Assembly: GCA_903830915.1 (NCBI GenBank)
Contig: CAIKVR010000377.1
Location: forward strand, 1-53,614
Source of the DNA: an uncultured Bacteroidales bacterium
Lineage (GTDB): Bacteria > Bacteroidota > Bacteroidia > Bacteroidales > Paludibacteraceae
DNA length: 53,614 nucleotides
Direction: 5' to 3'
Positions within the stretch are counted from its first letter, which is position 1. Each line of letters opens with the position of its first letter. Of this stretch, positions 47,245-53,614 are shown in pieces. The notes under the pieces were generated by a model. It did not search any database. It saw only the letters and a list, made by a program, of their open reading frames with translations, and was not told the origin of the DNA. The translations under genes were made by a program, and so were the position numbers.

Positions 47245-48366
47245 ATGAAGCCTCAATTTTTCAGATATTTAGTAGGAATGACAGCTATATTTTGCTCTGT
47301 CAATTCCTATGGACAGAGTCTGTTAAATGCTGACGAATCGGGAAATACATACGAACTGATAAACAGCATTTTAGCTCCCGGTGCTACAGCTGAAGAAACT
47401 CCCGATCAATTTGATCCCGCTTTCGGCAGACATATAGCCGAAATATGGGATGCAGATTTGAATCAGTATGTCTTTGAATTCTATCTTCATGTTAGTGTTG
47501 CCAATGAACATCAAGATGAATCAACCGGAGACACTGATCGGCAGCGGGTTGAGATAAAAACGTATGCAGCTTCGCCCAACAATCTGAAAGGCGTTCCGGG
47601 CGAAACAATTACTTACAAATGGAAATTTAAGATTCCAACCGGTTTTCAACCATCATCCAATTTCACCCATATTCACCAAATTAAAGCAGTTGGTGGCGAC
47701 GACAGTGACCCTATTTTTACACTGACTTGCCGTAAAGGAACACCAAATAAACTGGAACTGAACTATTACAGCAATTCAAATTTAAGCTCATTAAAATTAG
47801 CTACTACCGACCTTACTCAGTTTGAAAATACGTGGGTGGAAGCTATTGAACGAATTAAAATTGACAGTATACACGGCAGCTACTCAATTAATATCGCAAG
47901 AGTAAGCGATGGTACTAAATTGCTGTCCTACAGCTATAATGATATGTTGACATACCGTGCAACAAACACATTTATCCGCCCAAAATGGGGTATTTACCGC
48001 AGCTTATTGAGTGTTCAGGATTTGCGTGATGAAACACTTCGTTTCAACAGTTTCTCCATTTTTGAAACTCCAACAAAAGTAGATTCGGACATTGTCAATA
48101 GTGAAAACAACTTTAAAGTAGTACTCAGTCCCGGCGGAAACAAATTATTTTTTGAGTATTATTTGCCTGATAAACTGAATGTTGAAATAGCGGCTTATTC
48201 ATTAAACGGCCAGAAAATAAAATCAATTATCAGCGAAAAAAATCAGGAAAGCGGCTTTTACCAAAATTCAGCTGACATTTCAGTACTGAAAACCGGCGTA
48301 TATATTATTCGTATGCAATCGGGTAATTATTCACAATATTGCAAATTAATCATTCGCAAAAACTAA
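47245..48366 (+). CDS. T9SS-secreted candidate jelly-roll lyase (short paralogue)
   Basis: A 373-residue protein whose residues 25-280 are a close paralogue of the first domain of the preceding giant. Shared stretches include LINSILAPGATAEETPD, DESTGDTDRQRVEIKTYA, FTHIHQ(I/V)KAV, DDSDPIFTLT and FIRPKWGIYRS. It has a signal peptide (ending NSYGQ) and a T9SS tail (about 290-373). The conserved His pair in THIHQ and the Arg/Lys/Tyr residues are consistent with a beta-eliminase, but the catalytic set is not proven by sequence alone. It starts 3 bases after the preceding stop. It is probably the minimal version of the giant enzyme without binding modules. Confidence 0.75.
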   Translation: MKPQFFRYLVGMTAIFCSVNSYGQSLLNADESGNTYELINSILAPGATAEETPDQFDPAFGRHIAEIWDADLNQYVFEFYLHVSVANEHQDESTGDTDRQRVEIKTYAASPNNLKGVPGETITYKWKFKIPTGFQPSSNFTHIHQIKAVGGDDSDPIFTLTCRKGTPNKLELNYYSNSNLSSLKLATTDLTQFENTWVEAIERIKIDSIHGSYSINIARVSDGTKLLSYSYNDMLTYRATNTFIRPKWGIYRSLLSVQDLRDETLRFNSFSIFETPTKVDSDIVNSENNFKVVLSPGGNKLFFEYYLPDKLNVEIAAYSLNGQKIKSIISEKNQESGFYQNSADISVLKTGVYIIRMQSGNYSQYCKLIIRKN

Positions 48367-48370
48367 GAAT

Positions 48371-50233
48371 ATGAATTTAAAGTTCAAAATATCTTGTATT
48401 GGTTTCATATTCTTTTATGTATCAACTTTCGGACAAGCAACCTGGCAATCAACCATTGTAAAGTTTGGTGCAGATGGTAAGTTGATGTATGTTGCTGATG
48501 CAAACCAGAACAAGGTTGTCGATTTTAGTTGGGCAGGTTATAAAAACAGTAACGAATCAATTCCAACCATTAGCAATATAATTTCTACTTTAACACCTAT
48601 TACAGGTGCTGATAACACTACAGCGATTAACAATGCCATTAAAGCTGCGGCTTCACTCCCGGCAGATGTAAACGGTTTTCGTGGGGTGATTCTGCTGAAA
48701 AAAGGAAATTATCAAATCAATGGCACAATTTCATTGAATGTCAGCGGAGTTATTGTACGGGGTGAAGGAAATGATGCTTCGGGTACTGTACTCACGGCAG
48801 TAGGAAATACGCCGGCACAGCGAACTGTATTTGTGGCCGGAGGAGGCACAAGTGCACAATGGAAACAATATGGCTCAGTAAAAACCAATATTACCAGTTC
48901 GTTTGTTCAGGTAGGTTCTACTCAGTTTAACGTGGCAAGCACTACAGGACTTACAGTGGGAGATGAAATTTGCGTTTATCATCCTTCTTCAGCTGCATGG
49001 ATTACAGCAGTTGGTAATGGTGGAGTTGATACCGCAGCTCCCTGGACAGTAGGACAAATCGATATTATGTTCAACCGTACTATCCTTGCAATTTCAGGGA
49101 AAACTATAACCATTGATGCACCGGTAATGAACCATTTGGATTTGTCACTAACTCAATCGTACATTTATAAAATTGATAAAACAACTACTAAAAACAAAAT
49201 TGGGATTGAAAACCTACGAATTGATATTCAAAACTGGACTTCGTACCGCGATGAAGCACATGCATGGGAAGGCTTGGTGATGGCTGATATCGAAGATTCG
49301 TGGGCTAAAAATGTGGTGGCATTACATTTTGGACAATCTGGTTTTCAAACATTTACAGCTAACCGTATTACTATCGACAGTTGTCAGGCACTTTGGCCAT
49401 GCGCCACGTTATCAGGTAGTTGTCGCGATAATTTTCAGATTGACGAATGGTCTTCCAATATTTTAGTTTCGCATTGTATTGCTGACAGCGCCCGCCATGC
49501 CTTTGAAGTGAGCGGAACTTCCAAAGCTTCGGGTGTAGTTTTCCATCGATGCACAGCTACTAACTCAACCAATCCGAGCGAAGGTCATTTCCATTGGCCA
49601 CAAGGAATATTATACGATTGTTTCCGTGATTATGGAACTATGACGGATGTGGTTTTAGGGCTTTATTCACGGGGTAGTATGGGAACTAATCATGGTTGGG
49701 CAGCAGCACATTCGGTGGCCTGGAACTGCGATTTGCGCCGAACAGCAACAACTTACGGCGATATGATTTGTCAGCAACCACCCACTGCTCAAAACTACAT
49801 GATTGGTGGATTTGCCTATGTAAATCGTGCAAACAAAATCCCTTTTCCACAATATCCATTGGGATACGTGGAAGGAGTTAACAATACAAGTGCTTCCCTT
49901 AATCCTCAATCGCTCTTTGAAGAACAACTTAAAGAAAGACTTTCAAACCTTACAACTGTGTATAATCCATTGGAATATAACATTGATTTTAAGGTGTTTA
50001 GCACTAAATCAACCGCTACAATTGAATATATTCTGAATAAAGAATATGCTGTTTCGGCTCAGGTTTTTGGAATTAATGGTCAACTGGTTAAAGCAATTAT
50101 TCGAAATGAAATCCAGTCAACCGGTGTTCACCAACAATCGTTTGATATTCAGCATTTAAGTTCGGGTATTTATCTAATAAAACTTACGACTGATGGTTTC
50201 TCTACGACAACAAAATTAATTGTATCACGCTGA
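48371..50233 (+). CDS. T9SS-secreted beta-helix protein, paralogue 3
   Basis: A 620-residue secreted protein: signal peptide (ending STFGQ), right-handed beta-helix (about 70-520) and T9SS sorting domain (about 540-620). It is closest to the paralogue at 16711: both have WQS at the mature N-terminus, GNTPAQR, QSYIYK/QSYCYK, IGIENLRIDIQ/VGLENLRIDIE, HAWE, MGT.HGWAA.HSV.WNCD (His441 here) and QQPPT.QNY.IG. The conserved His and Arg cluster in the second half is the best candidate active site. No CAZy family is recognised. The stop overlaps the next start by one base. Confidence 0.75.
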   Translation: MNLKFKISCIGFIFFYVSTFGQATWQSTIVKFGADGKLMYVADANQNKVVDFSWAGYKNSNESIPTISNIISTLTPITGADNTTAINNAIKAAASLPADVNGFRGVILLKKGNYQINGTISLNVSGVIVRGEGNDASGTVLTAVGNTPAQRTVFVAGGGTSAQWKQYGSVKTNITSSFVQVGSTQFNVASTTGLTVGDEICVYHPSSAAWITAVGNGGVDTAAPWTVGQIDIMFNRTILAISGKTITIDAPVMNHLDLSLTQSYIYKIDKTTTKNKIGIENLRIDIQNWTSYRDEAHAWEGLVMADIEDSWAKNVVALHFGQSGFQTFTANRITIDSCQALWPCATLSGSCRDNFQIDEWSSNILVSHCIADSARHAFEVSGTSKASGVVFHRCTATNSTNPSEGHFHWPQGILYDCFRDYGTMTDVVLGLYSRGSMGTNHGWAAAHSVAWNCDLRRTATTYGDMICQQPPTAQNYMIGGFAYVNRANKIPFPQYPLGYVEGVNNTSASLNPQSLFEEQLKERLSNLTTVYNPLEYNIDFKVFSTKSTATIEYILNKEYAVSAQVFGINGQLVKAIIRNEIQSTGVHQQSFDIQHLSSGIYLIKLTTDGFSTTTKLIVSR

Positions 50234-50883
50234 TGAACATGAAATTGTTTAAAATATTCGCTGTCTTATTGTTTTGTTTTTTCGTTCAGCCCGGAAAAGC
50301 CGCAGAAAAATTGCCTCTTACAATAACAGATACCGTAGAAATAAATAATCCGTATTTCTATGTGTTGCGGAATTCGTCGGCAAATATAACGGTTGATTCC
50401 TTGCATGTCGGGAAGCGGGTGGTTGTTGCTTTGAATCCAATAAAAATCAAAACAGCCAAAAAGAATATTCTGCTTAATCGTGGACAGATAGCTGTTTTTC
50501 AGCCAAAAGAATCCTATAAGGTTATCAGCGGTCAGTTTTTTGAAGTAGGATTTCAGAAAAATCATCCGAAACTTAAAAGACCGGATGAATGGATTGAACC
50601 TGGAAAAAATAATGTGGTTTATGATGATGCAGAAATTCGTGTTTTCGAAGAACGGCTTGCACCACACGACATTCGTGAAGTTCACAGTCACGCTCAACGG
50701 GTGGTTGTCCGGTTGAATCTGGTTCAACTTACCGATCCACGGTTTCATGATGTGCCAAAACCAGGTTCCGGAATTCAGGTACCAAACACGGTGAAATATG
50801 CAGAACCAATAGTTCATGCCGTGAAAAATACAAGCGATATTCCACTTTTTAATGTTGTTGTTGAATATAAATTAGAAAAATAA
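50233..50883 (+). CDS. Periplasmic bicupin, possibly KdgF-like
   Basis: A 216-residue protein with a signal peptide (ending GKAAE) and two cupin-like halves. The second half (about 125-216) keeps metal-site positions His151-x-His153 (EVHSHAQ) and His195-x3-Asn199 (VHAVKN), matching cupin motifs 1 and 2. The first half (about 27-115) has a similar strand pattern but lacks these His. Small cupins of the KdgF type linearise 4,5-unsaturated uronates released by lyases and GH88, which would fit this locus. KdgF is normally a single cytoplasmic domain, so an exported bicupin would be unusual. Function is inferred. It lies between a beta-helix gene and GH2. Confidence 0.6.
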   Translation: MNMKLFKIFAVLLFCFFVQPGKAAEKLPLTITDTVEINNPYFYVLRNSSANITVDSLHVGKRVVVALNPIKIKTAKKNILLNRGQIAVFQPKESYKVISGQFFEVGFQKNHPKLKRPDEWIEPGKNNVVYDDAEIRVFEERLAPHDIREVHSHAQRVVVRLNLVQLTDPRFHDVPKPGSGIQVPNTVKYAEPIVHAVKNTSDIPLFNVVVEYKLEK

Positions 50884-50915
50884 TCAAACATATAACTTAA
50901 TAATTTTCAAAACTT

Positions 50916-53396
50916 ATGAAATCAAAAATCACAAATTTGCTTATTGTGTACAGTATTTGTATGGCAAGTTTTTCAAACGCACAAACCGTTTCTGTACGTT
51001 TAAACGACAACTGGCAATTCATCAAAACCGATCTGGGAAGTATTTGGGAATCAGTCAGACCTATTGTAAAAGCCGGAAATCCCGAATGTATGCCAGTTTG
51101 GGCTAATGTTACTTTGCCACATTGTTTTAATGCCTCCGATGGTGTTGACCCTGACATAAATTACTACCAAGGACCGGGCTGGTATCGCACACAAATTGAG
51201 GTGAAAAACCCGTTCACATCTGGTCGTACCTTACTCCATTTTGAAGGTGTCGGTCAAAAAACCGAGGTATATGTCTATACAACGAAAGTTGGTTCACATG
51301 TTGGCGGATACGATGAATGGACTGTGGATATAACCGATGCTGTAAACACATTTTCACAAACTAAAAATGCTGAAACCTTTAAAGGAAAAATACCTGTTGC
51401 CATCCGCTGCGACAATTCGCGAGATGCCGAAATGCTGCCGTCAGCACTTTCCGATTTTAATATTAACGGTGGAATTTATCGTTATCTAAATCTGGTTTAT
51501 GTACCGGCTTTATCTATTGAACGAGTGAATATCAACTCGGAAGTCGATTCAAAAGGCATTTTGGGGAAATATGATGTCGTTTTGAAAACAATAAACAGTT
51601 CGACTTTGGCAAAAGGAACGTTGAAAATTGAAATCTTAGATCCGAAAGGCAAATCCATACTTTCGAACAATCAGGAAATTGAAGCCGGAAGCACTGAAAA
51701 AACAGTTTATTCGTCTACCGTAAAAAAACCTGCACTTTGGTCGACTTCTCAACCAAATTTGTACACTGCGAAAGTTACCCTGACTTCCGATGCAGGTGTT
51801 CAAAATGTGACTGAAAAGTTTGGATTTCGCAATTTTGAGTTTGTAGATTACGGACCTTTTATGCTGAATGGCAACCGATTACTTTTGAAAGGCACCCATC
51901 GTCACGAAGACCATGCAGGCGTTGGCTCAGCTATGACCGAATCGCAAATCCGCGAAGAAATGATTATGATAAAAGATATGGGTGCGAATTTTATCCGTCT
52001 TGGCCATTACCAGCAATCGCGCATTTGCCTGAATCTTTGTGACAGTTTGGGAATTCTGGTTTGGGAAGAAATTCCATGGTGTCGTGGTGGAGTTGGTGGC
52101 GAACGCTATAAAAATCAGGCATACAGCATGATGACCAATATGATTGCTCAACACCGTAACCATCCTTCCATCATTCTTTGGGGACTGGGAAATGAAAACG
52201 ACTGGGAGGGTGATTTCCCTTCACTTGGAAAAAATAATTATATCAAGATAGTTCGTGATTTTATGACTTCGTTGAACGATTTATCTCACAAACTCGATCC
52301 ATCGCGCAAGACAACCATTCGCCGCTGTGAATTTGCCAAAGACATTCCGGACGTATATTCACCTTCCATTTGGGCCGGTTGGTATCGCGGCATTTATACC
52401 GAATACAAGGATATGTCGGAAAAAGAAATTAAGGGTGTAAAACATTTTCTGCATGCTGAATGGGGTGGTGACAGCCATGCCGGTCGTCATTCCGAAACAC
52501 CTGACAAAGGATTACAGGATATCAAACCCGGTGGTGGAGTTGACGAACGTGCCGGTGATTTTCCACGTGTTGGAGGTGCACCACGTGTTTCGAAAGACAG
52601 CGAATGGAGTGAAACTTATATATGTAATTTGTTCGACTGGACGTTGAAAGAACAGGAAACTATGCCGGGTTTGACCGGGGCTGCATTCTGGACATTCAAA
52701 GATTTCACAACTCCGGTTCGTCCTGATAATCCGGTTCCGTATGTAAATCAAAAAGGTGTAGTGGAGCGGGATCAAACCAAAAAAGAATCCTATTTCGTAT
52801 TCCAGTCATACTGGGCTGATAAACCCATGGTTCATATCTACGGTCATAGCTGGCCAACCCGCTGGGGCAATGCCGGTGAAGAAAAAATGGTAAAGGTATA
52901 TTCCAATTGTGACGAAGCAGAGTTGATTTTCAACGGAAAAAGCATGGGTATTCGGAAACGTAACTCACAGGATTTTCCTGCTGCAGGATTACGCTGGAAC
53001 GTGGTTTACAGCGAAGGTGAAAACACGCTGAAAGTCATTGCCAAAAAGGGTAAAACAACAGTTACCGATGAAATTAAGCAAGGTTATCAGAGTGCTAAAT
53101 GGGGAAAACCAGCTCAAATGACCTTGACTAAAATTGCTCAAATGGGAGATGTTGCCACCATTGAAGTAAAATTATTGGATGTAAACAAGATTATGTGCCT
53201 GGATGCTAAAAACGTTGTGAGCTTTGGACTGACAGGTGATGGAAAACTCATTGATAATTTGGGAACAGCTTCGGGTTCAAGAGTGGTTGAACTTCAAAAC
53301 GGCCGGGCTATAATCAGGGTTCATTTAAACGGTGGGAAAAGCATTGCCAGTGTGAAATCGGACAAAATTCCTACTACATTCTGCGAATTGAAATAA
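50916..53396 (+). CDS. GH2 beta-glycosidase
   Basis: An intact family GH2 enzyme (826 aa) of the beta-galactosidase/beta-glucuronidase type. It has a signal peptide (ending SNAQ), a sugar-binding jelly roll (about 25-200, ending NINGGIYR), an Ig-like domain (about 205-305), a TIM barrel (about 310-620) with acid/base Glu427 (LGNEND) and nucleophile Glu515 (HAEWGGD), then DUF4982-like and C-terminal Ig-like domains (VYSNCDEAELIFNGKSMG near 665). There is no T9SS tail, so it is likely periplasmic. It is only distantly similar to the broken GH2 of unit A, so it is not a simple replacement copy. It is the last gene of unit C. Confidence 0.93.
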   Translation: MKSKITNLLIVYSICMASFSNAQTVSVRLNDNWQFIKTDLGSIWESVRPIVKAGNPECMPVWANVTLPHCFNASDGVDPDINYYQGPGWYRTQIEVKNPFTSGRTLLHFEGVGQKTEVYVYTTKVGSHVGGYDEWTVDITDAVNTFSQTKNAETFKGKIPVAIRCDNSRDAEMLPSALSDFNINGGIYRYLNLVYVPALSIERVNINSEVDSKGILGKYDVVLKTINSSTLAKGTLKIEILDPKGKSILSNNQEIEAGSTEKTVYSSTVKKPALWSTSQPNLYTAKVTLTSDAGVQNVTEKFGFRNFEFVDYGPFMLNGNRLLLKGTHRHEDHAGVGSAMTESQIREEMIMIKDMGANFIRLGHYQQSRICLNLCDSLGILVWEEIPWCRGGVGGERYKNQAYSMMTNMIAQHRNHPSIILWGLGNENDWEGDFPSLGKNNYIKIVRDFMTSLNDLSHKLDPSRKTTIRRCEFAKDIPDVYSPSIWAGWYRGIYTEYKDMSEKEIKGVKHFLHAEWGGDSHAGRHSETPDKGLQDIKPGGGVDERAGDFPRVGGAPRVSKDSEWSETYICNLFDWTLKEQETMPGLTGAAFWTFKDFTTPVRPDNPVPYVNQKGVVERDQTKKESYFVFQSYWADKPMVHIYGHSWPTRWGNAGEEKMVKVYSNCDEAELIFNGKSMGIRKRNSQDFPAAGLRWNVVYSEGENTLKVIAKKGKTTVTDEIKQGYQSAKWGKPAQMTLTKIAQMGDVATIEVKLLDVNKIMCLDAKNVVSFGLTGDGKLIDNLGTASGSRVVELQNGRAIIRVHLNGGKSIASVKSDKIPTTFCELK

Positions 53397-53426
53397 ATTA
53401 GATAATTTTTTATTATTAACAAAACG

Positions 53427-53451
53427 ACCTGAAATAATATCAGGTTTTTTT
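53427..53451 (+). terminator. Rho-independent terminator of unit C
   Basis: ACCTGA (53427-53432) pairs with TCAGGT (53440-53445) across a 7-base loop and runs straight into a T tract (53445-53451). It lies 31 bases after the GH2 stop. Confidence 0.75.
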
Positions 53452-53454
53452 GTT

Positions 53455-53614
53455 GAAGCCGTCTTGACTTTTTCTGAAATGTCTTTATTTTTGGGTCTTG
53501 CGAGTTCCAACTCGCGAATATTCATAAATACCGCGAGTTGGAACTCGCGAGACCCGATTCAGATCAGCAATAAATTCTCAAAAATAGCAACATTATAAAA
53601 GTCAAGACGACTTC
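53455..53614. mobile_element. MITE/REP-like element with terminal inverted repeats
   Basis: The left end GAAGCCGTCTTGACTTTT (53455-53472) and the right end (53597-53614) are inverted repeats matching at 17 of 18 positions. They bound a 160-base non-coding element that reaches the window edge, so the right end may extend further. Inside is a strong hairpin (53493-53555). No transposase is present. It could be a MITE or a RAYT-mobilised palindromic repeat. Confidence 0.6.
53493..53555. repeat. Nested palindromic hairpin
   Basis: Two 24-base arms (53493-53516 and 53532-53555) match at 23 of 24 positions, with the single mismatch a possible G-U pair, around a 15-base loop. Each arm is itself nearly self-complementary (GCGAGTT-CC-AACTCGC), giving a fourfold-symmetric cruciform-capable structure. 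Confidence 0.8.

Noticed and set aside
50266-50817. 183-codon open frame on the minus strand opposite the cupin gene
   Set aside because: It lies wholly antisense to a well-formed exported cupin gene, has no signal or motif I recognise, and the translation looks like a reverse-strand shadow. The same holds for the other minus-strand frames in the window.
51737-51748. TTGGTCGACTTC, similar to the PUL operator
   Set aside because: Only one half-site matches, there is no partner palindrome 16 bp away, and it lies within the GH2 coding sequence.
8100-53396. Simple alginate utilization locus
   Set aside because: PL6 and PL7 fit, but PL17, DEH reductase, KdgK and a permease are missing, while GH88, GH29, GH2 and three sulfatases are present, which alginate does not need.

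Overview
The window looks like AT-rich Bacteroidota DNA, and an anaerobic or facultative Bacteroidales-type organism fits best. The evidence is a SusC/SusD pair, eight proteins with type IX secretion (T9SS) sorting tails, promoters of the TAnnTTTG class, an absence of Shine-Dalgarno sequences, and three sulfatases with serine-type maturation motifs. All genes lie on the + strand. I saw no tRNA, rRNA, CRISPR array or transposase.

Region 1 (about 230-7385) is a tripartite efflux operon: three lipoprotein membrane-fusion proteins in a row, a MacB-type permease, a separate ABC ATPase and a TolC-type outer-membrane factor, closed by a hairpin terminator. A small YjbR/MmcQ-family gene with its own promoter follows (7413-7769).

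Region 2 (7890-53451) is a very large polysaccharide utilization locus (PUL), apparently three transcription units. Each begins with the same promoter/operator: a TAnnTTTG -7 element overlapped by two 12-bp palindromes (TTGGTCGACCAA) whose centres are 16 bp apart. Unit A (8100-26957) holds SusC, SusD, a surface lipoprotein, a two-domain PL6 lyase, a beta-helix protein, a PL38-like lyase, GH88, a GH2 interrupted by an in-frame stop, GH29 and a sulfatase. Unit B (27124-35797) holds a PL6, two sulfatases, a small jelly-roll protein, a beta-helix protein and a T9SS-secreted PL6. Unit C (35917-53396) holds a 1688-residue modular PL6, a PL7, a 1739-residue modular jelly-roll candidate lyase and its short paralogue, a third beta-helix protein, a cupin and a GH2.

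Inferred division of labour: T9SS-exported lyases cut the polymer outside the cell, SusCD imports oligosaccharides, and periplasmic PL6/PL38, GH88, GH2, GH29 and sulfatases finish them. The set (four PL6, PL7, PL38-like, GH88, fucosidase, sulfatases) points to a sulfated, fucose-decorated uronic-acid polymer rather than plain alginate. No cytoplasmic uronate catabolism genes and no regulator are present. The most novel parts are the shared tandem operator, three paralogous beta-helix proteins I cannot place in a CAZy family, and two giant modular proteins sharing 15 Ig-like repeats.

The right edge (53455-53614) is a MITE/REP-like element with near-perfect terminal inverted repeats and an internal hairpin.
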